This document shows, in pieces, positions 28,920 to 45,774 of a stretch of DNA of 64,000 bases. The stretch spans positions 248,001 through 312,000 of the forward strand of contig JAKSLH010000001.1 of NCBI GenBank assembly GCA_024401335.1, in the 5' to 3' direction. The position numbers were made by a program, and so were the translations under genes. The DNA is from Bacteroidales bacterium. Its GTDB lineage: Bacteria > Bacteroidota > Bacteroidia > Bacteroidales > Marinilabiliaceae. The notes under the pieces were generated by a model. That model was not told where the DNA came from and did no database searches. It was given only the letters and a program-made list of their open reading frames with translations. Within the stretch, counting starts at the first letter, position 1. Each line of letters starts with the position of its first letter.

Positions 28920-28975
28920 TTTGATTTGTGGGTTCCAATGTGTAATTTTGATAAATCTGATGTGAAGCACATCAG
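28920..28975 (+). promoter_or_regulatory. Promoter of the side-chain operon with a perfect dyad at the start site
   Basis: TTTG 28920-28923, 19 bases, then TAATTTTG 28943-28950 makes a good promoter, unlike the -33-less promoter of the first operon. Directly downstream, CTGATGTG-AAG-CACATCAG (28957-28975) is a perfect 8-bp dyad at about +3. It could be a repressor operator or the first hairpin of the leader. Confidence 0.55.
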
Positions 28976-29014
28976 TGATTGATTTCATGAATACTATAAA
29001 AACGAGAATAATAG

Positions 29015-29056
29015 ACTTGCTCGACAAGTAATATATAGCGGAGGGTTTAACCTTCC
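29015..29056 (+). other. Leader hairpins before the first GH97
   Basis: ACTTG-CTCGA-CAAGT (29015-29029) and GGAGGGTTTAACCTTCC (29040-29056) are two further short hairpins in a leader of about 145 bases. Their role is not known. Confidence 0.35.
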
Positions 29057-29099
29057 ATAAAACGATATCTGAAATACAATAATATATCAATCAATCTAT

Positions 29100-33753
<4,654 letters not shown>

Positions 33754-33769
33754 CGTTGTGAATTAAGCT

Positions 33770-37379
<3,610 letters not shown>

Positions 37380-37392
37380 TAATTTGGTTCTC

Positions 37393-39222
37393 ATGAAAAG
37401 AATATTATCAGCCTCTCTTTGTGCTTTTGCTTTGACTGCTAATGCACAGAATGATGCATCAGATATGTATGGAGGTGCTAAGGAGACTAAGGATTTCTTG
37501 TCACAGTCAACACGTTTCGCTTCTACTCCTGATCCTAATTTCCATATCTATATTTGTATCGGACAGTCGAATATGGAAGGCGCTGCAAAGCCAGAGGAAC
37601 AGGACTATGCTTGGAATAATGATCGTTTCCAGATGATGGCTGCAGTCGATTTCCCTGCTAATACCGCTAACTATCGTGGCGAGGGCCGCAAGATGTATCA
37701 GTGGTATGTGGCTCAGCCACCTCTCTGTCGTCCATATTCAGGTCTTACTCCAGCCGACTATTTCGGTCGCAAAATGGTAGAGAATACTCCAGATTCGATT
37801 AAGATTGGTGTTATCCATGTTGCTGTTGGTGGTGCCCGTATCGAACATCTCTTTAAGGAGTACGATCCTCTTACTGTTGTCAATGAGCCTGATTGGTTCC
37901 AGGGTATAATGTCTAGCTATGACGGATTGCCTTATACTCGTGTTCTTGAGTGTGCTCTCCGTGCTAGTCATCAAGGCGTGATTAAGGGTATCCTTCTCCA
38001 TCAGGGTTGTTCTAATACTGGTGATCCTGAATGGGCTGATAAGGTTAATAAGGTCTATCACGATCTGCTCAATGACCTCCATCTCAATGCGGCCGATGTG
38101 CCTCTTATCGCGGGTGAAGTGGTTAGCGAAGGTGTTGGTGGCGTATGTGCCGCTATGAACAAGCAGATTCGTGTTCTCCCTAACACTATTCCTACATCAC
38201 GTGTTGTCTCTGCTGATGGACTGCCTTGTGGTCCTGATCATCTTCATTTTAACGCTGAGGGTTATCGTGAACTTGGTCGCCGTTATGCTGACGCTGTGCT
38301 TCAGTATGAGCATTCCCCAATTCTCTATGCACAGGATATGCAACTTCCACCTGCTGCTTGTTACAAGCCTTCTAAGAAACAGGGTAAGATCGAGACTTTC
38401 TACTATAATGTAGAGCGTGATGGCAAGCAATGGCAGAAGAGAGCCCAGGTGTATCTGCCTTATGGATATAAGGCAAAGGATAAGAAGACTAGGTATAATG
38501 TTCTCTATCTGATGCATGGTGGCGGTGATAATACAACATCTTTCCTTACTCCACCTTCTGATTGGCTTCAGCTTCGTGACGTTCTCGATAATCTTCTTTC
38601 TGAGAAGAAAATGGCTCCATTTATTGTCGTTTGTCCTACATTCTATGATGATGACCAGAATATAGGTGCCAATAAGATGGAAGATGCTATCAGACTTACT
38701 ACAGAATACCATAATGAATTGCAGGATTTCCTTATCCCTGCAGTTGAGAAGGCATATAATACATATCTAGAAGGCACTGATGTAACTGCTATCGAAGCTA
38801 CTCGTAAGCATCGTGCTTATGGCGGTTTCTCAATGGGCGCGCTCTCTACATGGAATCAGCTTGCTTATGGCATTAATGCAGTGGCTACTTTCTTGCCTCT
38901 TAGTGGTGATATGTGGCTATTCAATGAGGCTGGCCAGAAGTTGAGTCTCGATCATGCTGCTCGATTCCTTAATGCTCAGGTCGCTGCAAGCAAATATGCT
39001 GACGATTTCCGTGTGCTTGGCTATAGTGGTTCTGATGATATTGCTGGCACCCCAGAGATGACTCTTATGCAGGCTCTACATACTCAGGCTCCTCTTTTCC
39101 ATTTCGGTGAGCCTGGCGCTAAGGGTGTGAATCTTTCTTTTGGTATGAAGAAGGGTGGTCGTCACTACTATGGCCACATCAACGAATACCTTTACTATGC
39201 ATTGCCTCTGATCTGGCGTTAA
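37393..39222 (+). CDS. Fusion: SGNH/SASA (CE6-like) + CE1 esterase
   Basis: This 609-residue secreted bifunctional esterase has a signal peptide ending NAQ. The SASA/CE6 domain (about 45-310) has GQSNMEG with S59 and DHLHFNAEGY. The usual HQGES block reads HQGCSN, with C206 in place of glutamate. The CE1 domain (about 325-609) has YLMHGGGDN, nucleophile S480 in GGFSMGA and the probable catalytic histidine in YYGHINEY. CE6-CE1 acetyl-feruloyl esterase fusions are known from Bacteroidetes xylan loci. ATG 37393 is used; the open frame also reaches a TTG nine bases earlier. Confidence 0.85.
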   Translation: MKRILSASLCAFALTANAQNDASDMYGGAKETKDFLSQSTRFASTPDPNFHIYICIGQSNMEGAAKPEEQDYAWNNDRFQMMAAVDFPANTANYRGEGRKMYQWYVAQPPLCRPYSGLTPADYFGRKMVENTPDSIKIGVIHVAVGGARIEHLFKEYDPLTVVNEPDWFQGIMSSYDGLPYTRVLECALRASHQGVIKGILLHQGCSNTGDPEWADKVNKVYHDLLNDLHLNAADVPLIAGEVVSEGVGGVCAAMNKQIRVLPNTIPTSRVVSADGLPCGPDHLHFNAEGYRELGRRYADAVLQYEHSPILYAQDMQLPPAACYKPSKKQGKIETFYYNVERDGKQWQKRAQVYLPYGYKAKDKKTRYNVLYLMHGGGDNTTSFLTPPSDWLQLRDVLDNLLSEKKMAPFIVVCPTFYDDDQNIGANKMEDAIRLTTEYHNELQDFLIPAVEKAYNTYLEGTDVTAIEATRKHRAYGGFSMGALSTWNQLAYGINAVATFLPLSGDMWLFNEAGQKLSLDHAARFLNAQVAASKYADDFRVLGYSGSDDIAGTPEMTLMQALHTQAPLFHFGEPGAKGVNLSFGMKKGGRHYYGHINEYLYYALPLIWR

Positions 39223-39235
39223 TATCAATCAGAAT

Positions 39236-40831
39236 ATGAGACTGAGTTTTTTGTCAATAGCTCTGTTGGGGGTGTTGTTAATGGCACCTTCTTGCAAACA
39301 GGCACAGGAGGAGACTACCTATCGTAACCCGATTATCAATGCCGATGTGCCTGACATGACTCTATGTCGTGTCGGTGACTATTATTACATGGTGTCAACT
39401 ACTATGCACCTTATGCCTGGTGGTCCTGTGATGCGTTCATCTGATATGATGCATTGGGAAACGATAAGTTACCTTTTTGACAAGATTGAAGACGGTGATC
39501 GTTACGATCTTATTGATGGTAGTGCTTATGGCCAAGGTCAATGGGCTTCATCTATGCGCTATCATAATGGCCGTTTCTATGTGTGGTTTACTGCCAATGG
39601 AGCTCCTCATAAAGGCTTCATATTCTCTTCTGAAAAGGCTGAAGGACCATGGGAACTTATAGCTCGTCCTCCTCATTTCCATGATGGTTCGCTTTTCTTC
39701 GATGATGATGACCGTGTATATATATGTTGTGAACAAGGTCATCTTGTTGAATTGTCGGCTGATCTTCAGGGAGTAAAAGAGGGTGGTGTTGATACCGTCC
39801 TTTTCCAGCGTGATGAAGAAGAGAAGACCTCTTTGCTTGAAGGTAGTAATATGTTCAAGTATGACGGCCGTTACTACATCATGATGATATCTATGGATTG
39901 GTCTATTCCTGGACGTGTCCGTCGAGAAGTATGTTACCGTGCTGACAATATAATGGGTCCATACGAAAAGAAGGTTATCCTCGAAACGCCATTTGAAACT
40001 TATGGTGGCGTGGGGCAAGGTGCTATCGTCGATGGCAAGAATGGTGAATGGTATGGCCTTATCTTCCAGGATAGAGGCGGTATAGGTCGTGTTCCTTGTC
40101 TTATGCCTTGCCGTTGGATAGATGGCTGGCCTATGCTTGGCGATGAGAATGGTAAGGTGCCTAGCGACTTGGCAAAGGCTCATATATTCCAGAAGGGTGT
40201 CTATGGCTCCGACGATTTTAGCGGTGATAAACTGTCTCTCTTGTGGCAGTGGAACCATAACCCTGTTGACAGCGCTTGGAGCTTGACAGAACGTGATGGA
40301 TATTTGCGTTTGCACACTGCGCGTGTTGTCGACAATATATTTGTTGCTCCTAATACGCTTACTCAGCGTATGGCTGGTCCTAAGTGTACTGGTGTTGTAA
40401 AACTCGACGTCTCTAACATGAAGGATGGCGATAAGGCGGGTTTTGCTGCCTATAATGGTGATAGTGGCGTTCTTACTGTTCAACGTGGTGAGAACGGCGG
40501 TTACTTGCTTACTTTGAGTGAGGAGAAGTCTATCTTCGATAGAGAGAAGAATGTTGTCGGTAATGACATGACTGTTCTTTTTGCTGTGCCATTTGACAGC
40601 AATGAAATCTATTTGAAGATCGACGGCGATTTCACCCCTGATAACGATTGGGCTACCTTTAGCTATAGTCTTGATGGTGTTACATGGAACTCTGTCGGAA
40701 AGCCTATAAAGATGGTGTTTGATTATCGACGTATGTTCATGGGTAGTAAATTCGCCATCTTTAATTACGCTACAAAGGCCTTAGGAGGTTACATAGATGT
40801 CGATAAATTCGACTATGAGCAGTATGAATAA
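39236..40831 (+). CDS. GH43 arabinofuranosidase/xylosidase lipoprotein
   Basis: This 531-residue protein has a lipoprotein signal (APSCKQAQ) without acidic residues after the cysteine, so a periplasmic location is likely. The GH43 triad is visible as the DVPD aspartate, the HDGSLFFDD aspartate and the LLEGSNMFK glutamate. The C-terminal GH43_C2 concanavalin-like domain begins near 325 (DDFSGDKLSLLW). The domain architecture matches GH43 subfamily 12-like arabinofuranosidases. It is the last gene of the side-chain operon and stops four bases before a copy of the locus regulatory box. Confidence 0.85.
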   Translation: MRLSFLSIALLGVLLMAPSCKQAQEETTYRNPIINADVPDMTLCRVGDYYYMVSTTMHLMPGGPVMRSSDMMHWETISYLFDKIEDGDRYDLIDGSAYGQGQWASSMRYHNGRFYVWFTANGAPHKGFIFSSEKAEGPWELIARPPHFHDGSLFFDDDDRVYICCEQGHLVELSADLQGVKEGGVDTVLFQRDEEEKTSLLEGSNMFKYDGRYYIMMISMDWSIPGRVRREVCYRADNIMGPYEKKVILETPFETYGGVGQGAIVDGKNGEWYGLIFQDRGGIGRVPCLMPCRWIDGWPMLGDENGKVPSDLAKAHIFQKGVYGSDDFSGDKLSLLWQWNHNPVDSAWSLTERDGYLRLHTARVVDNIFVAPNTLTQRMAGPKCTGVVKLDVSNMKDGDKAGFAAYNGDSGVLTVQRGENGGYLLTLSEEKSIFDREKNVVGNDMTVLFAVPFDSNEIYLKIDGDFTPDNDWATFSYSLDGVTWNSVGKPIKMVFDYRRMFMGSKFAIFNYATKALGGYIDVDKFDYEQYE

Positions 40832-40834
40832 CAA

Positions 40835-40943
40835 AAATGTTACATGCAAAGGTTGCTATTGTTACATTTCATGTGCGTGTATCATAGTCAAATGTATTTG
40901 TAACATAATTTAACTGCTCTTTGATATCTATAAGATACATTTG
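40835..40943 (+). promoter_or_regulatory. Second copy of the xylan-locus promoter boxes, downstream of the last gene
   Basis: AAATGTTACAT at 40835-40845 is identical to the two boxes before the first GH43. A variant, TATTGTTACAT, follows at 40857-40867 (22 bases on), and TGTAACA at 40899-40905. The -7 element TACATTTG (40936-40943) is followed by CATTGT, nearly the same as TACATTTGCGTTGT at 13271-13284. No PUL gene follows, so this promoter probably drives the short transcript listed next. Confidence 0.55.
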
Positions 40944-40946
40944 CAT

Positions 40947-41178
40947 TGTAAAACTTTTTTTGAAGTTGGTTTTACATTGATAGAATTGATTGGTCTGCGT
41001 GGTGATCATGCAGACCTTTTATAGATACTAAAAAAACTCTGAGCATGAAAACTATCTAACAGGTACAATGGGTATGAAGACATTTTTGAGTATGAGTCAT
41101 GAGTTAGTTATGAGCATGATATAGTTTTCGTTTTATTTTTTGTAATCTGAAAAGGGGCGGTTTTTACTGCCCCTTTTT
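40947..41178 (+). ncRNA. Candidate small RNA co-regulated with the xylan locus
   Basis: The transcript would begin near 40947. A hairpin GGTCTGC/GCAGACC at 40992-41016 followed by TTTT could end a form of about 70 bases. A stronger terminator lies at 41150-41180. The interval holds only tiny frames, the longest a candidate of 18 codons at 41068-41124 rich in ATG and GAG. It could be a regulatory RNA, a small-peptide mRNA or the remnant of a lost gene. Confidence 0.4.
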
Positions 41179-41180
41179 CG
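41150..41180 (+). terminator. Intrinsic terminator before the glnN region
   Basis: AAAGGGGC at 41151-41158 pairs with GCCCCTTT at 41169-41176, followed by more T. The only upstream transcript it can serve is the candidate small RNA or read-through from the PUL. Confidence 0.85.
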
Positions 41181-41205
41181 TTATGTATATCTCTATTTGA
41201 TGGTT

Positions 41206-41452
41206 TGTTCCATATTTTAGTGTTGTTTTTATAAAGTAGTACTAAAAAATAGGGGGTATATGTCTATAAAATATAAAAGTTGCGGCATTGCCCCTATGTT
41301 TTTAGATATCTTGTTTGCGTATTCGCTATTTTGCATTTATTTTTGTGTTGTGTTTCATTTAGAGGTGTATTCTGAATCGTAAACATCGTTTTCCCGACAT
41401 ATACCCCCTTTTTTATGGGGTATTGTTCAGAATACATGGTTTTTATGGAACA
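41206..41452. repeat. Set of inverted repeats upstream of glnN
   Basis: Three exact inverted repeats are seen. TGTTCCATA (41206-41214) matches TATGGAACA (41444-41452). AGGGGGTATATGTC (41251-41264) matches GACATATACCCCCT (41396-41409). TGTATTCTGAA (41366-41376) matches TTCAGAATACA (41426-41436). The first two pairs share one centre near 41330. Confidence 0.8.
41314..41436 (+). promoter_or_regulatory. glnN promoter and structured leader
   Basis: TTTG 41314-41317, 20 bases, then TATTTTTG 41338-41345 forms a good promoter with a start near 41349. The leader can fold as an outer 11-bp stem (41366-41376 with 41426-41436). Inside it lies ATACCCC (41401-41407) paired with GGGGTAT (41417-41423). A GGTTTTT tract follows the outer stem, so an attenuator is possible. 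The far arm of the GGGGGTATATGTC repeat lies upstream of the promoter and so cannot be in the RNA. Confidence 0.5.
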
Positions 41453-41485
41453 TATACTCAATAAAAGAATGCTAATATTATTTGT

Positions 41486-43672
41486 ATGGCGACACTAAGA
41501 TTTAAAGCACTAGGCGATCTGATGAACAAGAAGGCTCCTCAGATGCAGTGGCCAGAGAAAAGAGTAAGTGAGTTCTATGGTGAACTTACTTTTAATGATG
41601 AAGCGATGAAGAAGTATCTTCAGACTTCTGTCTACAAGCAGGTGAAGGCTGCTATGGTTAGCGGTGAACCTATTGACCGTAGAATTGCCGATGGCGTAGC
41701 TGCTGGTATGAAGGCCTGGGCGATAGATCATGGTGCTGTCCATTATACTCACTGGTTCCAGCCTTTGACAGATGGTACTGCAGAAAAGCATGACGGCTTT
41801 ATCAATTATGGACCTGACGGTAAGGTTATTGAGGAGTTTTCCGGCAAACATCTTGCTCAGCAGGAACCTGATGCCTCATCTTTCCCTAATGGCGGCATCC
41901 GTGCTACTTTTGAGGCTCGTGGATATACTGCATGGGATGTCTCTTCTCCTGCATTTATTGTTGGCTCTACTCTCTGTATCCCTACTATCTTTATTTCATT
42001 TACTGGTGACGCTCTCGACTATAAGACTCCTCTTTTGAAGGCTCTGCATGCTGTCGATAAGGCTGCAGTGGATGTATGCCAGTATTTCGATAAGAATGTT
42101 ACTAAGGTTGTCGCAAATCTTGGCTGGGAACAGGAATACTTCCTTGTCGATCAGAGCCTCTATTTGGCTCGTCCTGACCTCATGCTTACAGGCCGTACAT
42201 TGCTCGGTAACAATTCTGCAAAGAACCAGCAGCTCGAAGACCACTATTTTGCTCAGATACCTGAGCGCGTGGCTATCTTTATGCGTGATCTTGAGGTTCA
42301 GTGTCAGCGCCTTGGTATCCCTGTGAAGACTCGTCATAATGAGGTCGCTCCTAACCAATTCGAACTTGCTCCTATTTATGAGGAGGCTAACTTGGCTAAC
42401 GACCACAACCTTTTGGTTATGGATGTTATGAAGCGTCTTGCTAAGCACCATGGCTTTGAGGTGTTGCTCCATGAGAAGCCTTTTGCTGGCGTTAATGGTT
42501 CTGGTAAGCATAATAACTGGTCGCTTTGTACTAATACTGGCGTTAATCTTTTCGCCCCTGCTAAGAATCCTAAGGGTAATATGCTCTTCCTTACATTCTT
42601 GACTAATGTAATGGCTGCTGTATATAAGGGACAGGATTTGCTCCGTTCTATAATACTCAACTCTTCTAACCAGCACCGTCTTGGCGCTAATGAGGCTCCT
42701 CCTTCTATCATCTCTATCTTCCTCGGTACTCAGCTTACTGCTATGCTCGATTCTATCGTTGAGAAGGTGAGCGACGCTAAGATGACTCCTGAGGAAAAGA
42801 CTGCTCTTAAGTTGGGTATCGGACGTTTGCCTGAGATCCTCGTTGATAATACTGACCGAAACAGAACATCTCCTTTCGCGTTCACAGGTGACCGCTTTGA
42901 ATTCCGTGCCGTTGGCTCACAGGCTAACTGTGCTGGCGCAATGACTATCTTGAATGCTATGGTCGCTGAACAGCTTGTGGAGTTCAAGAAGAATGTCGAT
43001 GCTCTTATCGATAAGGGCGTGAAGAAGGATGAGGCTATTTTCCAGGAAATAAGAAAGCTCATTATTGAGAGCGCTCCTATCCACTTTGATGGTAATGGAT
43101 ACTCTGAAGAATGGAAACAAGAGGCTGCTAAACGTGGTTTGACTAATATCACAAGCGTTCCTGAGTCTATCTCTAAGATGGTTACTCCTCATGCTAAAAA
43201 GGTGCTTGTAGAGAGTGGTATCCTTACCGACCGCGAACTCGAGGCTCGTGCTGATGTAGAATATGAAAAGTATGTTCTTAAGGAACAGATTGAGGCTCGT
43301 GTTATGGGTGAGATTGTTATCAACCATATTGTTCCTACCGCTCTTAAGTATCAGAATATTCTTATCGGAAACGTGAAGGGTATGAAGGATGTCTTTGGTG
43401 ATGAAGCTGAGTCTTTGGTTGAGAGCGAAAAGGATCTTATCCGTAAGATCTCTGAACATGTGACTGTTATCCGCAAGGAGACACAGGCTATGATTGATGC
43501 TCGTAAGGTTGCTAACGACCTTGATGGCGCAGAAGCAAAAGCTAAGGCGTATCATGATACCGTTCATCCTCATCAGGATATCATCCGTTATCACGTTGAT
43601 AAGCTTGAGCTGATAATCGACAACGAGATGTGGCCATTGCCTAAGTATCGCGAATTGCTTTTCTTCCGTTAA
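41486..43672 (+). CDS. glnN: Glutamine synthetase type III
   Basis: This 728-residue enzyme makes glutamine from glutamate, ammonia and ATP, and is the main ammonia-assimilating synthetase in Bacteroidales. It has the length and motifs of GSIII: KHNNWSLCTNTGVNLF (near 340), NRTSPFAFTGDRFEFRAVGSQANCA (near 455-480, conserved nucleotide/metal region) and a C-terminal helical part. It has its own promoter, leader and terminator. The elaborate leader suggests nitrogen-dependent control. Confidence 0.95.
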   Translation: MATLRFKALGDLMNKKAPQMQWPEKRVSEFYGELTFNDEAMKKYLQTSVYKQVKAAMVSGEPIDRRIADGVAAGMKAWAIDHGAVHYTHWFQPLTDGTAEKHDGFINYGPDGKVIEEFSGKHLAQQEPDASSFPNGGIRATFEARGYTAWDVSSPAFIVGSTLCIPTIFISFTGDALDYKTPLLKALHAVDKAAVDVCQYFDKNVTKVVANLGWEQEYFLVDQSLYLARPDLMLTGRTLLGNNSAKNQQLEDHYFAQIPERVAIFMRDLEVQCQRLGIPVKTRHNEVAPNQFELAPIYEEANLANDHNLLVMDVMKRLAKHHGFEVLLHEKPFAGVNGSGKHNNWSLCTNTGVNLFAPAKNPKGNMLFLTFLTNVMAAVYKGQDLLRSIILNSSNQHRLGANEAPPSIISIFLGTQLTAMLDSIVEKVSDAKMTPEEKTALKLGIGRLPEILVDNTDRNRTSPFAFTGDRFEFRAVGSQANCAGAMTILNAMVAEQLVEFKKNVDALIDKGVKKDEAIFQEIRKLIIESAPIHFDGNGYSEEWKQEAAKRGLTNITSVPESISKMVTPHAKKVLVESGILTDRELEARADVEYEKYVLKEQIEARVMGEIVINHIVPTALKYQNILIGNVKGMKDVFGDEAESLVESEKDLIRKISEHVTVIRKETQAMIDARKVANDLDGAEAKAKAYHDTVHPHQDIIRYHVDKLELIIDNEMWPLPKYRELLFFR

Positions 43673-43699
43673 TAGGATCCTATAACATCACATTATATT

Positions 43700-43729
43700 G
43701 GGACGGCGCTATGTGCTGTCCCTTTTTTT
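43700..43729 (+). terminator. Intrinsic terminator of glnN
   Basis: GGGACGGC pairs with GCTGTCCC (one mismatch) and is followed by seven T residues. Confidence 0.9.
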
Positions 43730-43818
43730 GTTTTTGTGCGAAAAAAACGTTGTTTGAAACGAAACAAATGTCATTGTATTGCGTAATTATGTTCAATAAA
43801 ACTCTTAATTATACGTAA

Positions 43819-44478
43819 ATGAAATTTGTTAACATTCTCGCATGTGCTGCCGCTACTATGGCATTGGCATCATGCTCATGCAACTGCAACAAGGGTGCAG
43901 AAGGTACTTGTCAGGATAATGCTGCTGATTCTGCAGCTGTTGTAGAAGAAGCTGCTGCTCTAACTGATTCTGCAGCAATAGCAGAAGCTGCTGAAATGGC
44001 AGAGGCTCCTGTAGTAAAGGGTACTATCAAGGAAATCAATGGTAATGATGTCACTATCGCAACTGATGCTGATGACGTTGTTGTTACTATTGCAAATCCA
44101 AAGGATGAGCTTATCGAAGGTTCTCCTATCGAATTGAAGTATAAGGAAGTTGACGGCAAGCTCGTAGCTTTCGAAAATGGTGTAGTTGTTCCTGGTTTCA
44201 AGTACACTAACCTGCTCGGAAAGTGGGGTACAGAAGCTAACGCTATCACAATTGAACTTCGTAAGCGTGGACATGCAAGCAGCCTTGGCCATAAGAACCT
44301 CGATTTCAAGCATTGGGATCTCAACGGTGATACTATCAATATCCTCGTTAAGCCTGTTGGCGGCGCTGGCGAATTTGTTATGAACTGGCTTATCGCTGAA
44401 AACGACACTAACAAGCTCGTTCTTACTCAGGGCACAACAACTCTCGATATGACTCGTATCGACGCAGAACGTGAATAA
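43819..44478 (+). CDS. Lipocalin-like lipoprotein
   Basis: The gene encodes a 219-residue lipoprotein with LASC at the lipobox and an unusual Cys cluster CSCNCNK. An alanine/glutamate-rich low-complexity linker (about 30-68) follows. An OB-like stretch (GTIKEINGNDVTIATD) then leads into a beta-barrel reminiscent of the small Bacteroidota lipocalin-like domain (LLGKWGTEANAITIELRKRG). The function is unknown. It is a single gene between glnN and a bidirectional terminator. Confidence 0.65.
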   Translation: MKFVNILACAAATMALASCSCNCNKGAEGTCQDNAADSAAVVEEAAALTDSAAIAEAAEMAEAPVVKGTIKEINGNDVTIATDADDVVVTIANPKDELIEGSPIELKYKEVDGKLVAFENGVVVPGFKYTNLLGKWGTEANAITIELRKRGHASSLGHKNLDFKHWDLNGDTINILVKPVGGAGEFVMNWLIAENDTNKLVLTQGTTTLDMTRIDAERE

Positions 44479-44513
44479 TAAAAGCTCACAAACAATATAG
44501 AACTATTACAAAT

Positions 44514-44548
44514 GAAGAAGGACGCATCATTTAGGTGCGTCCTTCTTC
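44514..44548. terminator. Bidirectional terminator between the lipocalin-like gene and prfA
   Basis: GAAGAAGGACGCA at 44514-44526 pairs perfectly with TGCGTCCTTCTTC at 44536-44548, a 13-bp stem between convergent genes. Confidence 0.9.
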
Positions 44549-44575
44549 GTTTATATAGCTGTTTTGCTGCTAATC

Positions 44576-45685
44576 CTACAATTCGCTTTCCTTCAAGCGT
44601 TCTGCATTTTCTGCTACGATGAGGTGGTCGATGCAGTCCTGAATGTCGCCATCCATAAAAGCACCAAGGTTGTATATCGTATAGTTGATGCGGTGGTCTG
44701 TTATACGACCCTGTGGATAGTTGTATGTACGTATCTTTGCCGAACGGTCACCAGTCGACACCATTGTCTTTCTCTTTGCGGCAATGTCGTCAATATACTT
44801 CTGATGCTCCTTGTCATATATGAATGTACGCAAACGGCTTAAAGCTCGCTCTTTGTTCTTTGGCTGGTCACGTGTTTCGGTACACTCAATGAGGATCTCC
44901 TCTACTTCACCTGTGTTGGGATTCTTCCAGTTATAACGCAAACGTACACCTGATTCTACCTTGTTGACGTTCTGTCCACCAGCACCTGAACTTCGGAATG
45001 TATCCCACTTGATTTCACCTTCGTTGATTACAACATCGAATTCCTGCGCCTCTGGCAATACGGCAACTGATGCTGCTGATGTGTGTACTCGTCCCTGTGT
45101 CTCTGTAGCAGGCACTCGCTGCACTCGATGTACACCCGATTCATATTTCAAAGTGCCATAAACCTTTTCGCCCGAAACGGTACAGATCACTTCCTTATAT
45201 CCACCTGCAGCTCCTTCTGAGAAGCTTGATACGGCAAGCGTCCATCCCTTTGTTTCACAATACTTCGAGTACATTCTGAAGAGGTCACCTGCAAATATCG
45301 ATGCTTCATCGCCACCGGCACCGCCTCTGATTTCAAGTACGGCATTTCTGTCATCCTGTGGATCGGCAGGAATGAGCAGCAGCTTTATCTCCTCCTCGAG
45401 TTCTGGTATGCGTTTTTCGCATTCGTTGGCCTCTTCACGAGCCATCTCTTTCATGTCAGGGTCACTCTCGTTAGTGAGGATGTTCTTTGCCTCTTCAAGA
45501 CCATTGAGTGCCTTGATGTATTCGTCACGAACCTTCAGGATGTCACCTAGGTCTTTGTACTCTTTTGAGAGCTTTACGTAGCGCTTCTGGTCGGCTATCA
45601 CGCCTGGGTCTGTGATGAGTGTCGATACTTCATCAAAACGCGACATGAGTCCTTCAAGTTTGCTTAGTATTGTATTTTCTGCCAT
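44576..45685 (-). CDS. prfA: Peptide chain release factor 1
   Basis: This 369-residue factor recognises UAA and UAG and releases the finished peptide. The catalytic GGQ loop is in SSGAGGQNVNKVESG. The codon-reading PxT motif of RF1 is in RVPATETQGRVH, which distinguishes it from RF2 (SPF). It lies 89 bases downstream of purM on the same strand and probably shares its transcript, an arrangement seen in other Bacteroidales. Confidence 0.96.
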   Translation of the reverse strand: MAENTILSKLEGLMSRFDEVSTLITDPGVIADQKRYVKLSKEYKDLGDILKVRDEYIKALNGLEEAKNILTNESDPDMKEMAREEANECEKRIPELEEEIKLLLIPADPQDDRNAVLEIRGGAGGDEASIFAGDLFRMYSKYCETKGWTLAVSSFSEGAAGGYKEVICTVSGEKVYGTLKYESGVHRVQRVPATETQGRVHTSAASVAVLPEAQEFDVVINEGEIKWDTFRSSGAGGQNVNKVESGVRLRYNWKNPNTGEVEEILIECTETRDQPKNKERALSRLRTFIYDKEHQKYIDDIAAKRKTMVSTGDRSAKIRTYNYPQGRITDHRINYTIYNLGAFMDGDIQDCIDHLIVAENAERLKESEL

Positions 45686-45717
45686 ATCGTGGTTGTTTGT
45701 TTCTTATTATACATAAA

Positions 45718-45748
45718 ATCGGTACCACTTTTTTCGAAGGGTACCGAT
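45718..45748 (-). other. Perfect hairpin between purM and prfA
   Basis: ATCGGTACC (45718-45726) pairs perfectly with GGTACCGAT (45740-45748). The minus-strand tail is only GATTTTA, so it may be a weak terminator, processing site or attenuator inside the purM-prfA unit. Confidence 0.45.
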
Positions 45749-45774
45749 ATGATGAGGGCTTGCGCCTACGCTAT

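Noticed and set aside
41206-41452. MITE or insertion element with terminal inverted repeats
   Set aside because: The arms are symmetric only in blocks, no target duplication is seen, and the glnN promoter lies at the centre. Regulatory repeats fit better.
45718-45748. Purine riboswitch near purM
   Set aside because: The hairpin is downstream of purM and has none of the conserved purine-aptamer core.
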